Part shown: piece after piece, positions 1 to 7,619 of the stretch
Layout of the letters: each line of letters opens with the position of its first letter
How positions within the stretch are numbered: the stretch's first letter is position 1
DNA from: Chloroflexota bacterium
GTDB lineage: Bacteria > Chloroflexota > Anaerolineae > Anaerolineales > Villigracilaceae
Direction: 5' to 3'
NCBI GenBank assembly: GCA_016213105.1
Contig: JACRBN010000026.1
Coordinates: forward strand, 620,001-684,000
DNA length: 64,000 nucleotides
Program-made: the position numbers and the translations under genes
The notes under the pieces: generated by a model
What the model saw: only the letters and a program-made list of their open reading frames with translations
Told to the model about the DNA's origin: nothing
Database searches by the model: none

Positions 1-783
1 GGAGGCCAGTCCCTCGTTCAGCCAAACGGGCATGCGCGCGTACCCGTCTCCCAGCGAGCGGTAGAGCATCACGTGCGCCAGCTCATGCGGGATCTCGGTA
101 TCCATTTCGATGCCCTGCCCGGGGCTGGGGGCGATGACCACCATCGCCACACCCAGTTTGGGGTTGGCGTGCCCGCCCATCCAGTCGCTGCCGCCGAGAT
201 ACAGCGTATCTTGCAGCGCCTGCGCATCGGCATAGATGTACACGTTGAGTGGGTCATCCACGTTGATGGGCGTCAACTGGCCGATGCTCCCCAGGCTGGC
301 GTGCGCCGAATCGAGCGCGGCCTGGCCGAAGGCATCATCGCCCGCATACCAGTGGACAGTGATCGGACCCTGCGCGCTTTGGCGCCAGTCGAAGCGGTTG
401 TCATCATAGCGGAAGTTGTACACGGAACTGGTGGCCGTATCCCCGTTGGCGAACGTGACCTGGAACCAGAAAATAACGATGGAAAAAGGGGGAAGGATAT
501 TTTGCGCAGCGTTGTATTGGAAACTGGCGCTGCCGTCGGCGGCCAGCGTCAGCGGTTCGACGCGGGTGATTGGTTCGTGCTCCTCGCGGAAAAGGACCGA
601 AGCCTGCGAAATCCCCAACGGGGATTGGATGCGCGCCTGGAAGGTGATCTGCTCCCCAAAGTTGTATATCACCTGAACATCGCTGACCTCAAATCCGCCC
701 TGCGCCCCAGCCTGCTTCGGCGACCCGAAGAGGAGAGCGGCCAGCATGATGATGACCCAACCCGCACGTAAAAGAGGTTTCAT
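1..783 (-). CDS. Secreted gluzincin (peptidase MA-like) metalloprotease, C-terminus beyond window
   Basis: The frame runs open from an ATG at 783 to base 1 (261 codons, no stop), so the gene continues past the window. Residues 1-28 form a signal peptide with a hydrophobic core ending near GAQG. A beta-rich region follows, and near the visible end is a zinc motif HELAH followed about 20 residues later by NEGLA, the glutamate ligand arrangement of gluzincins (peptidase MA family). It probably hydrolyses peptides outside the membrane; the substrate is unknown. It is co-directional with the HEAT and M50 genes upstream, so it may be the last member of a proteolysis-related operon. Family call is confident; function is not. 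Confidence 0.8.
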   Translation of the reverse strand, partial: MKPLLRAGWVIIMLAALLFGSPKQAGAQGGFEVSDVQVIYNFGEQITFQARIQSPLGISQASVLFREEHEPITRVEPLTLAADGSASFQYNAAQNILPPFSIVIFWFQVTFANGDTATSSVYNFRYDDNRFDWRQSAQGPITVHWYAGDDAFGQAALDSAHASLGSIGQLTPINVDDPLNVYIYADAQALQDTLYLGGSDWMGGHANPKLGVAMVVIAPSPGQGIEMDTEIPHELAHVMLYRSLGDGYARMPVWLNEGLAS

Positions 784-926
784 GGCGCGCACCGAGGTTT
801 TCCTTTGCTGGTATTCCGTACGTCCCGCGGGCTGCCCGGACATGTCCGTATGTGGGAACCCTGCGGGACGCTTTGTGCAAGTCGGGTTGTGAGAAACGAA
901 AGCCGCCTGGCGGGAGCCTTCAGGGA

Positions 927-1892
927 TCAGTCAGCTTCCTCGTCTTCAGGGTCGAAGGCCAGCAGGTCGAAGCGTTCGAGGTCTTCGGTGAAATCCAGGT
1001 TTTCGAGAGCCTCTTCGAGGAAATCGATCTGGTCTTCATCTTCGGTGATGTCGAGCAGGCTTTCGATATAGGTGCGCGCATCCTCGCCGCCGATCTGGGA
1101 CAGCGCCCAGATGGCCGCGGTGGTGATGTCATCGTCCTCCTCTTCCTCCAGCAGGCGCAGGATGAGCGGACGGGCCAGGGCCAGTCCCAGTTCGCCCGCC
1201 GCCTGGGCGGCCGCCAGGCGCTCGCGCGGATTCTCGCTCATGAGCATGCTGATAACCTGTTCCTGCCAGCGGTCGTCGCTGGAGCGTCCCATCGCGACCA
1301 GGGCGCTCGCGCGCCATTCGTGGTCGGCGCGGCGGAAGGCAGACTCGATCAGGGTGGTCACCTCGGGCCGCGAGGAAAATCCCAGCGCCTCGACGGCGTG
1401 GCGGCAGACCTGCGCATCCGTCTGGCTGTTGGCCGCGCGCAGCAGGGCCTCCTCGGCCTGGCGGTGCGCCTTGGACGGGATCTCCTCCAGTTCGCCGAGC
1501 ATGACGAAATGCCCGAGCGCGGTGGCGGCCTCGGCGCGGGTGGTCGGGTCCTCGTCGGTTTCGAGCATCCTGACGTAGGCGGGCACCAGCTTGGGGTCGT
1601 CACAGTCGACCAGCAGGCGGATGGCGCTCCTGCGGGTGGACGACTCCGGGTCTTCGAGCAGGGCGCGGGCAAAGTCGTCGTAGGAGACCAGGGTATCCTC
1701 CACAAGGGTGGTTTCCAGGTGTTTCAACAGGGCGCGTTTGCGGGTCGGTTTGACCTTGGGCCAGGCCTCCATCAGGAGGGCCAGCGAGGCGGGATCGATA
1801 TCGGAAAAATATTGCAGGTAGCGGCGGGGGAAATCCTGGCTGTCAAGCAGGGCCTCCACCACGCTTTGGAAGGGGACGTGATGTTCGGTCAT
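927..1892 (-). CDS. HEAT-repeat protein
   Basis: 321 aa, soluble, no signal peptide. From about residue 85 to 290 it shows repeated paired helices with the HEAT/PBS-lyase-like pattern (for example RSAIRLLVD, RAEAATALGH, RLAAAQAAGELG, AAIWALSQIGG). The C-terminus is very acidic, with a run of Glu/Asp after residue 255. Such proteins are scaffolds; no catalytic residues are visible. Its ATG lies one base after the stop of the M50 protease, so the two are almost certainly co-transcribed and translationally coupled. A role as partner of the protease is inference from this spacing. Confidence 0.85.
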   Translation of the reverse strand: MTEHHVPFQSVVEALLDSQDFPRRYLQYFSDIDPASLALLMEAWPKVKPTRKRALLKHLETTLVEDTLVSYDDFARALLEDPESSTRRSAIRLLVDCDDPKLVPAYVRMLETDEDPTTRAEAATALGHFVMLGELEEIPSKAHRQAEEALLRAANSQTDAQVCRHAVEALGFSSRPEVTTLIESAFRRADHEWRASALVAMGRSSDDRWQEQVISMLMSENPRERLAAAQAAGELGLALARPLILRLLEEEEDDDITTAAIWALSQIGGEDARTYIESLLDITEDEDQIDFLEEALENLDFTEDLERFDLLAFDPEDEEAD

Positions 1893-1893
1893 G

Positions 1894-3312
1894 TTATTTG
1901 GTGATCAGAGCGATGACTTCCTTGCCATTGATGATGAGCATCAGGGCGATCAGCAGCAGCATGGCCACGGCATTGACCCAGTTTTCCTTGTCGCTGGGGA
2001 TGCGGCGGCGAAAGAGCAGTTCGGGCAAGGTGAATAGGATGCGCCCGCCGTCCAGGGCGGGGATGGGGAACAGGTTGAGCACGCCGAGCGAGACGCTCAA
2101 CGTGGCGATAATCAACAGGGTTTCGTAACTCGGCCTCGGCGCGGAGGCTCCACTGGAGACGGGCGCCTGCCGCGACTCCACATCGTTTTCCACGGCGCCG
2201 CTGAGAATCTCGAAGATGCCGACCATGCCGACCAGCTGGGCTTCCTTGGGTTTGATGACACCCTGGATCAGGGCGATTGGCAGGTAGACCAGGGAAGCCG
2301 CCTGTATGCCCGTGATGACCACGCCATTGGTGGCGATCTCGGCCAGCGTGGCGGGACGGGAGGGCGGGGCCGCCATCAGGATTCCCAACGGGCCTTCTCC
2401 GCCTTCGATGCGGCTGGAAAGCGGCGTGGCGGTGATGGTCAGCTGTTGTCCGCCGCGGTCGATCACCAGGGTCAGCGGCTTGTCGAGGTTGGAGTAGATA
2501 ACCTCCGAAACATCGTTGGTTTCATCCACAGACTGGCCGTTGACCGAGACGATGACATCGTTGACTTGCAGTCCCGCTTCCAGGGCGGGCGAGGCGGGGG
2601 AGATCTCCTCGAGGCGTATCGCGCCCTTGGTGGGCATCCCTTGCAGCGCCGTGACCAGGCTGTAGACCAGTATGGCCGTGATCAGGTTCATCAGCGGGCC
2701 GCCCATGTACACGACGATGCGCTTCCACGGGCTGGCGGCTCCCAACCCGCCGGGAATGCTCGGATCAGTCTCGCCCTTGGGACGCACGAAGCCGCCCAGC
2801 GGCAGCCAGTTCAGGCTGACCAGGGTGCCAGGGTGCGCTTCGCTGATCTCGCCCTGCCACTCGATGGCGCCGCGTTCCGCGCCCAGCTTGACCGTCTGCG
2901 TTTTCGGGGAGGCTTCCTGAGGTTCGGAAACAACCTGCCCGTTGGCATCCAGGAGCAACTCCGCCTTGTTCGGGTTGGACGGCTTGGCCTCGCGGTCCTC
3001 GAAGGTGATGCTCATGGAACGCAAAATGTATTTGTCGTCCACCTGGTCCACGGTGGCAACTGCGGGTCGATAATAGACATCCAGCCAGTCGTACAGGCGC
3101 TCGAAATTATGCGGGATCTCCACGCGCTTTCCGTTGAAGATGAGATAGCCCCTGCCGCGCCACAATCCCAGCGCGCGCGGAGGCAGGCCGAAGCCAAACT
3201 CTTCGACGTCGATTTTTGCCCAACGTGAGGTGAGATAATGTCCTAGTTCATGGAGGAAGATCATTCCCCCCAACGCCAGGAAGAACACCAAAATTTTAGT
3301 TGCCAGGTCCAT
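1894..3312 (-). CDS. M50 site-2 (intramembrane) metalloprotease with PDZ domain, RseP-like
   Basis: 472 aa from the ATG at 3312; a TTG one codon upstream is possible. The first membrane helix carries HELGH at residues 21-25 (zinc ligands and catalytic Glu). A PDZ domain lies near residues 230-300 (GLQVNDVIVSVNGQ). The second M50 signature, NLFPIPALDGG, lies near 415 and supplies the Asp ligand. The soluble region between helix 1 and the PDZ is longer than in E. coli RseP. Such enzymes cut membrane-bound regulators. A TATAAT at 3354-3359 (minus strand) about 40 bases upstream is the probable -10. Downstream, the HEAT gene starts one base after the stop. Confidence 0.9.
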   Translation of the reverse strand: MDLATKILVFFLALGGMIFLHELGHYLTSRWAKIDVEEFGFGLPPRALGLWRGRGYLIFNGKRVEIPHNFERLYDWLDVYYRPAVATVDQVDDKYILRSMSITFEDREAKPSNPNKAELLLDANGQVVSEPQEASPKTQTVKLGAERGAIEWQGEISEAHPGTLVSLNWLPLGGFVRPKGETDPSIPGGLGAASPWKRIVVYMGGPLMNLITAILVYSLVTALQGMPTKGAIRLEEISPASPALEAGLQVNDVIVSVNGQSVDETNDVSEVIYSNLDKPLTLVIDRGGQQLTITATPLSSRIEGGEGPLGILMAAPPSRPATLAEIATNGVVITGIQAASLVYLPIALIQGVIKPKEAQLVGMVGIFEILSGAVENDVESRQAPVSSGASAPRPSYETLLIIATLSVSLGVLNLFPIPALDGGRILFTLPELLFRRRIPSDKENWVNAVAMLLLIALMLIINGKEVIALITK

Positions 3313-3438
3313 CAAACAATAATCCTTTCCCGCGCTTTACGCGTGGTGGACAGATTATATCCCGGTTTAAATTGAGTAACTTAGGATTGGATGAGATTGT
3401 AAAGTCCGAAGCCGGATTCTCTACCGTACAAAACCTGC

Positions 3439-3517
3439 ATGGGACGCAGATTAACGCGGATGTACGCGGATTTTCAGGGTGTTTTCTCCGCGTTTTCGGC
3501 GCTCGTCCGCGTCCCAT
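3439..3517. repeat. Imperfect inverted repeat
   Basis: ATGGGACGC at 3439-3447 pairs with GCGTCCCAT at 3509-3517. The inner part repeats ACGCGGAT and CCGCG words. Similar word usage recurs at 13421-13491, so this looks like a dispersed repeat family rather than a terminator. It occupies most of the 257-base gap between the M50 and decarboxylase genes. Confidence 0.6.
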
Positions 3518-3572
3518 TTCCAAAATGCACGGTAGAAAAAAGCCGGAAGACTTTGGACTTTAGGATGTCGAT

Positions 3573-4547
3573 TCAGACGATGCGCGCCGGGCCGCCGACC
3601 CGCGCGACCAGCACATCCCGCACCCCGGGCAGTTCGCGCAGCTTTTTTTCCACTGCCCCGGCCTGGTCCCGTGGGCAAATGACGTGGACGTTCGCCCCGG
3701 CGTCCACCGTGTAGGCGCAGGGCAGCCCGTCCGCGCGCCATTCGCGCACCGCATGGAAGATGTCCACGGTCGCGGCCTGCCAGTACATCAGCGGCGGGTT
3801 GGAGGTCATCATGACCGCGTGCATCATGTCCGAGTCGAGTTCGAGGATGTCGGCAAAGCTCTTGAAATCCTTCTGGAGGATGGCCTCGCGGCAGATCTCC
3901 AGCCGGCGGGATGCATCGGCCACGCGCCCGGCTTGCAGCGGACTGGTCCATGCCAGGGCGTGCCCTTCGGTGGAGCCGGTCTTCTTATGGCTGGCATTGA
4001 TGATGGCCACGCAGTCGGCCAGGTCCCAGTGATCGGGCGGCGCAATCGAAACCGCGACACAATCCCCGTCGCCGCTGCCCATGTGCCATTCGACAAAGCC
4101 TGTCGGGATCGAGCGCGAGGCCGAGCCCGAGCCGCGCCTGGCCAGGCGAGATAATTCCGCTTCGCTCAACTCCAGCCCGGCCGCCTTGGAGGAAGCCAGC
4201 GCCAGGGCCGCGAAGGCCGCCGCCGAGGACGCAATCCCCGCGCCGGCGGGAAAATTATTCTCGCTCATTACCTCCGCGTTCATTTTGATGCCCGCCTGTT
4301 CGCGCACGAGATCGAGAATATAGGACACACGCTCCAGACCCTTGCCCATCACCGCATGGCCGTTGATGATCAACTCATCGAACGGCAGCGACGGCTGGAA
4401 ACTGACCGTCGTGCGCGTGAACAATCCTTCCAGGTTCATCGAGATCGAACCGTTGGATGGCAGACGCAGGGCGTTGTCACGATTGCCCCAGTATTTGATG
4501 AAGGCGATGTTCGGGTGAGCTTGGGCGGTGGCAGAATATGAGTGCAT
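3573..4547 (-). CDS. mvaD: Diphosphomevalonate (or phosphomevalonate) decarboxylase, GHMP family
   Basis: 324 aa from ATG 4547; a longer frame to 4619 exists, but conserved sequence begins here. The N-terminus has the family signature NIAFIKYWGNRD (residues 13-24). The GHMP ATP loop PAGAGIASSAA is at 100-110 and the catalytic Asp is D282 in VDAGANVHV. The enzyme makes isopentenyl diphosphate from mevalonate diphosphate with ATP. In Roseiflexus (Chloroflexota) a homologue instead decarboxylates mevalonate phosphate, which then needs isopentenyl phosphate kinase; I cannot tell the two apart from sequence alone. No other mevalonate gene is adjacent. The region 4548-4777 upstream shows nothing recognisable. 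Confidence 0.85.
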   Translation of the reverse strand: MHSYSATAQAHPNIAFIKYWGNRDNALRLPSNGSISMNLEGLFTRTTVSFQPSLPFDELIINGHAVMGKGLERVSYILDLVREQAGIKMNAEVMSENNFPAGAGIASSAAAFAALALASSKAAGLELSEAELSRLARRGSGSASRSIPTGFVEWHMGSGDGDCVAVSIAPPDHWDLADCVAIINASHKKTGSTEGHALAWTSPLQAGRVADASRRLEICREAILQKDFKSFADILELDSDMMHAVMMTSNPPLMYWQAATVDIFHAVREWRADGLPCAYTVDAGANVHVICPRDQAGAVEKKLRELPGVRDVLVARVGGPARIV

Positions 4548-4777
4548 GAGCAGACCTCTATGTGGATAGTCTACCATGACGTGCGGTATTTTCAACTCCG
4601 CTCCCCATTCATGCGGCACGATCTTCTACTTTGAAAATTGACAATGGAAAATTCGGGGATTAGAATGAAACTGCTTTCCAGCGCTCCATCTGCGCGCGGG
4701 AAGCTGCCCTGTCCCCGGTTCGCGGCCCGAGGATGTCATGCCGTGAGCCAGGAGTCCAACATCACAATCGAGGTAAC

Positions 4778-5668
4778 ATGAGCAAACTCTATGGCGGTAT
4801 CGAAGGCGGCGGGACGAAATTCGTTTGCGCCGTTGGCACAGGTCCTGACGATATTCGGGCGGAGATCCGTTTCCCAACCACGACCCCAAAGGAGACGCTC
4901 GCCCAGGCTGTGGACTTCTTTAAGGGATACGGCGACCTGGCCGCGATTGGGATCGCCTGCTTCGGCCCGCTTGACCCGAATCCTGATTCCGTCACCTTCG
5001 GCCAGATCCTGCCGACGCCCAAACCCGGCTGGACGGGCGCGGACCTGGTGGGGGCGATGCGCTCGGCCTTCGACCTGCCCGTCGGCTTCGACACGGATGT
5101 CAACGGCGCGGCGCTGGGCGAGTATCGCTGGGGCGCGGCGCAGGGCCTGGACACCTTTATCTACCTGACCATCGGCACGGGCATCGGCGGCGGCGCATAC
5201 GTCAACGGACGGCTGCTGCACGGGCTGCTGCACCCCGAGATGGGACACATTCCCCTGCCGCACGACCTCGCGCGCGACCCCTACGAGGGCAACTGCCCCT
5301 TCCACAAGGATTGCTTTGAAGGCCTGGCCTCCGGCGTGGCAATGGAAAAACGCTGGGGCCAGCCCGCGGGCACCTTGCCGGCCGACCATCCCGCCTGGGA
5401 ACTGGAAGCCCACTACATCGCGCATGCGCTCGCCAGTTATGTCTATACCCTGTCGCCGCAGCGTATCATCATCGGCGGCGGTGTGGGACAGAATGAGAGC
5501 ATTTTGAAAATGGTCCAGCAAAAAGTGCTGGTTCTGCTGAACGGCTACGTCCAATCCCCCGCCATTCTCGAAAACATCCGCACCTACATCGTCAACCCCG
5601 GGTTGGGGAACCGCTCAGGCGTGGCAGGCGCCATTGCGCTGGCGCAGCTCGTCGATGAAGAGAAATAA
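4778..5668 (+). CDS. ROK-family sugar kinase, probable fructokinase
   Basis: 296 aa. The start ATG at 4778 has GAGG 6 bases upstream and places the phosphate-binding motif [12 protein letters not shown] at residues 7-18; an upstream in-frame start would add non-conserved residues. The ROK zinc motif appears as [14 protein letters not shown], and the catalytic Asp lies in [11 protein letters not shown]. It phosphorylates a hexose with ATP in the cytoplasm. The HxnCxxHxxC spacing is that of bacterial ROK fructokinases (YdhR/GmuE type), so fructose is the likely substrate. It stands alone and converges with modB. Confidence 0.85.
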   Translation: MSKLYGGIEGGGTKFVCAVGTGPDDIRAEIRFPTTTPKETLAQAVDFFKGYGDLAAIGIACFGPLDPNPDSVTFGQILPTPKPGWTGADLVGAMRSAFDLPVGFDTDVNGAALGEYRWGAAQGLDTFIYLTIGTGIGGGAYVNGRLLHGLLHPEMGHIPLPHDLARDPYEGNCPFHKDCFEGLASGVAMEKRWGQPAGTLPADHPAWELEAHYIAHALASYVYTLSPQRIIIGGGVGQNESILKMVQQKVLVLLNGYVQSPAILENIRTYIVNPGLGNRSGVAGAIALAQLVDEEK

Positions 5669-5684
5669 GAAGTAAATGTACCAC

Positions 5685-5725
5685 GCTCACCCCTCTCCCT
5701 CTGGGAGAGGGGCAGGGGTGAGGGG
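5685..5725. repeat. Palindromic element of the CCCTCTCCC/GGGAGAGGG type
   Basis: CCCTCTCCC at 5691-5699 and GGGAGAGGG at 5703-5711 form a 9-bp stem with a 3-base loop, flanked by CTCACC and GGTGAG. Two related copies lie at 21445-21462 and 21540-21559. It lies between two convergent genes and could act as a transcription stop, although no long T-run follows. Confidence 0.75.
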
Positions 5726-5735
5726 AAATGAACCT

Positions 5736-6551
5736 TTATTCCTCGCGCTTTTCCAGTTTACGCGTGACCATCAACAGGACGACCGACACGAAGATCAGCA
5801 CAACCGACAGCGCCAGCGCCACCCCCAGGTTGCGTTCGAAACCGAGGTAGATCGCCATCGGCATGGTTTGCGTCACGCCCTCCAGGTTGCCCGCGAAGAG
5901 GATGGTCGCGCCGAATTCCCCCAGGGCGCGCGTCCAGGTCAGGATGGCTCCGCTGGCCAGCGCGCGTCCCGCCAGCGGAATCATGACCTCGTAGAAGAGC
6001 TGCCACTGGTTCGCACCCTCCACGTGGGCGGATTCTTCGAGCTGCACATCCACCTGCGCAAAGCCGATGCGCGCCGAGCGCACATACAACGGCGCGGCGA
6101 CGAAGATCTGCGCCAGTACGACCGCCGCGGTGGTGAAGGGGATGCTGATTCCCAGCAGGCCCAGCGCGGGGCCGAACAGTCCTTTCCGTCCGAAGGCGAT
6201 CAACAGAGCCAGGCCCGCCACCGAGGGCGGTAGGACGATGGGCAGGTCGAGGAGCACTTCCACCCAACTCTTATGTTTGAAATTCCAGCGCGCCAGCAGG
6301 TAGGCCAGTGGCGTTCCCAGCAGCCCGGCGATGATGGTGGTGATCGTGCTGGTGACCAGACTCAAGCTGAGCGCATGGAAGGCCTGCTGCGAAAAGGCGT
6401 TCTCGAAAAAATCCGCATTGACCGACCGCAGGATCAGCGCAACCAGGGGGATTGCAAACAGGGCCAGCAGGATCGCGCTGGGGAGGATGAACACCCATTT
6501 TGAGTGGCCGGCATTCAGAAATCGATGGGTAAATTCTCGGAGTTTGCTCAT
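5736..6551 (-). CDS. modB: Molybdate/tungstate-type ABC transporter permease
   Basis: 271 aa from ATG 6551. There are five to six membrane segments. The cytoplasmic loop ESAHVEGANQWQLFYEVMIP is the EAA-like motif that contacts the ATPase, and LGEFGATILFAGN is the ModB/CysT C-terminal signature. It moves an oxyanion across the membrane with a binding protein (ModA) and ATPase (ModC). Neither partner lies beside it: the neighbours are a convergent ROK kinase and a PadR regulator. An intrinsic terminator sits directly before the start codon and there is no Shine-Dalgarno, which is odd. Molybdate is favoured over sulfate by the single short permease. Confidence 0.8.
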   Translation of the reverse strand: MSKLREFTHRFLNAGHSKWVFILPSAILLALFAIPLVALILRSVNADFFENAFSQQAFHALSLSLVTSTITTIIAGLLGTPLAYLLARWNFKHKSWVEVLLDLPIVLPPSVAGLALLIAFGRKGLFGPALGLLGISIPFTTAAVVLAQIFVAAPLYVRSARIGFAQVDVQLEESAHVEGANQWQLFYEVMIPLAGRALASGAILTWTRALGEFGATILFAGNLEGVTQTMPMAIYLGFERNLGVALALSVVLIFVSVVLLMVTRKLEKREE

Positions 6552-6558
6552 GTGAGTC

Positions 6559-6583
6559 AAAAATCGCGGGAGGGTCCCGCGAT
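6559..6583 (-). terminator. Intrinsic terminator hairpin abutting the modB start
   Basis: Reading the minus strand, ATCGCGGGA and TCCCGCGAT form a perfect 9-bp stem with a CCC loop (6583-6563), followed by a T-run. It ends only about 8 bases before the modB ATG. It may stop transcription from the PadR gene upstream or attenuate modB. Confidence 0.75.
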
Positions 6584-6606
6584 CTGTATTTTAACGTGAA
6601 TTATGC

Positions 6607-6643
6607 GACAGGCCCAAAACCTCGTTTGCCGAGGATGCCTGTC
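6607..6643. repeat. Nested hairpin downstream of the PadR gene
   Basis: GACAGGC (6607-6613) pairs with GCCTGTC (6637-6643), enclosing CCTCG/CGAGG (6620-6624 and 6630-6634). It lies between PadR and modB with no T-run of its own. Confidence 0.5.
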
Positions 6644-6707
6644 CCTCTGCAGAAAGGGCATGGTTCCAGCCGACATCTTCGACGGTGGAAAAAACGCCCG
6701 ATGGCCT

Positions 6708-7256
6708 TCACGGGAAATACTGGCGGCACTCGTCCAGCCAGTCCAGGATCAGCCGCAGTTGTCTCAGGCGCATGTCCAGGCTCATGTGATTGTAGACCTG
6801 TTCTTCGGGCAGGCCGGCCAGCATCCTTTCCAGACGCTGGATGTGGCCCTGCGCCTCCGCGCGTTGACGGTCGAAGGCCTGCGCCAGCCGCCCGGGGAAA
6901 TACAGGTTCAGGAAGTACAGGCGGGTGACGAACTCCATGCGGATGGCGCGCGTGCTGCCGCCGCTGGGCGCATCCAGCCAGGCCAGGAATTTTTCCCGCC
7001 CCTGCGCGGTCGTGTGCAGCAACTGGCGGGAGGGCAGCTTCTCCTGCGGGATTTCCTCCGCGGAAATATCCCCGCGCGCTTCGAGGCGTTTCAGGATCGC
7101 GTAGGCCTGGCTTTGGCTGAGGTGCCAGACCTGGCCCAGATCGGCCACAACCTTGCGGTGCAGATCATAGCCGTGCCCGGCTTCGCCGTACAGCAGGCCG
7201 AGCAGCGCCATTTCTGGGGAGAGCGTTCCAATGTGATGTGGTTTTTGATTTGTCAT
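6708..7256 (-). CDS. PadR-family transcriptional regulator
   Basis: 182 aa from ATG 7256, which has GGTGAG 4 bases upstream; a TTG four codons earlier is less likely. Residues 12-85 are the winged helix typical of PadR (MALLGLLYGEAGHGYDLH, then LSQSQAYAILKRLEARG). The C-terminal half (about 90-180) is the helical dimerisation domain of the longer PadR/AphA subclass. These proteins repress genes in response to phenolic acids or other toxic compounds. No obvious target gene is adjacent, and the ligand is unknown. Confidence 0.88.
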   Translation of the reverse strand: MTNQKPHHIGTLSPEMALLGLLYGEAGHGYDLHRKVVADLGQVWHLSQSQAYAILKRLEARGDISAEEIPQEKLPSRQLLHTTAQGREKFLAWLDAPSGGSTRAIRMEFVTRLYFLNLYFPGRLAQAFDRQRAEAQGHIQRLERMLAGLPEEQVYNHMSLDMRLRQLRLILDWLDECRQYFP

Positions 7257-7413
7257 GGTACTCACCAAGGGAGTAAATTTGCATGGTCAGTATATCGCAA
7301 AAGTCCAGCCCTCCATCCATCATTCCTCCTCCAGACTGACCGATAATCCTTCCTAGGGCGGAGCCGCAAAACGGGCGAGTCTCCTATACTTCGGGACGTT
7401 CAAGGAGAAAGCC
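7257..7413. other. Intergenic leader, PadR to small ORF
   Basis: The stretch between PadR and the histidine kinase contains only the short ORF at 7414-7518. I see no tRNA, riboswitch or repeat in 7257-7413 or 7519-7619. A GATAATAT word lies about 35 bases before the kinase start and is a possible -10. Confidence 0.4.
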
Positions 7414-7518
7414 ATGACACTCATCATCATCACACTCACCGCGATCTTCGTTCTCGGCGGCATCAGCCCGCTGTTGGTGACCGAGGGCCTGCAAGACGAA
7501 ATGGTTGTGGGACATTAA
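7414..7518 (+). CDS. Possible 34-aa small membrane protein
   Basis: ATG at 7414 is preceded by AAGGAG with ideal spacing. The 34 codons encode a hydrophobic first half (residues 2-22, rich in Ile/Leu/Thr) and a short polar tail ending at TAA 7516-7518. One membrane helix is predicted by eye. No family is recognised. Support is the strong ribosome site plus the coherent helix; it could still be a chance frame or the remnant of a longer gene. Confidence 0.4.
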   Translation: MTLIIITLTAIFVLGGISPLLVTEGLQDEMVVGH

Positions 7519-7619
7519 CTCATGTTCCTGCGCCAGGTCGATATCGAACTGCGCCATTCGCCCTCCCGCGCTTGCAAGCGTGATAATATCCACATTACCC
7601 TGAAAGTTGGAACACCGAC

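Noticed and set aside
852-1904. 350-aa plus frame over the HEAT gene
   Set aside because: Opposite strand of a coherent HEAT protein; no recognisable domain.
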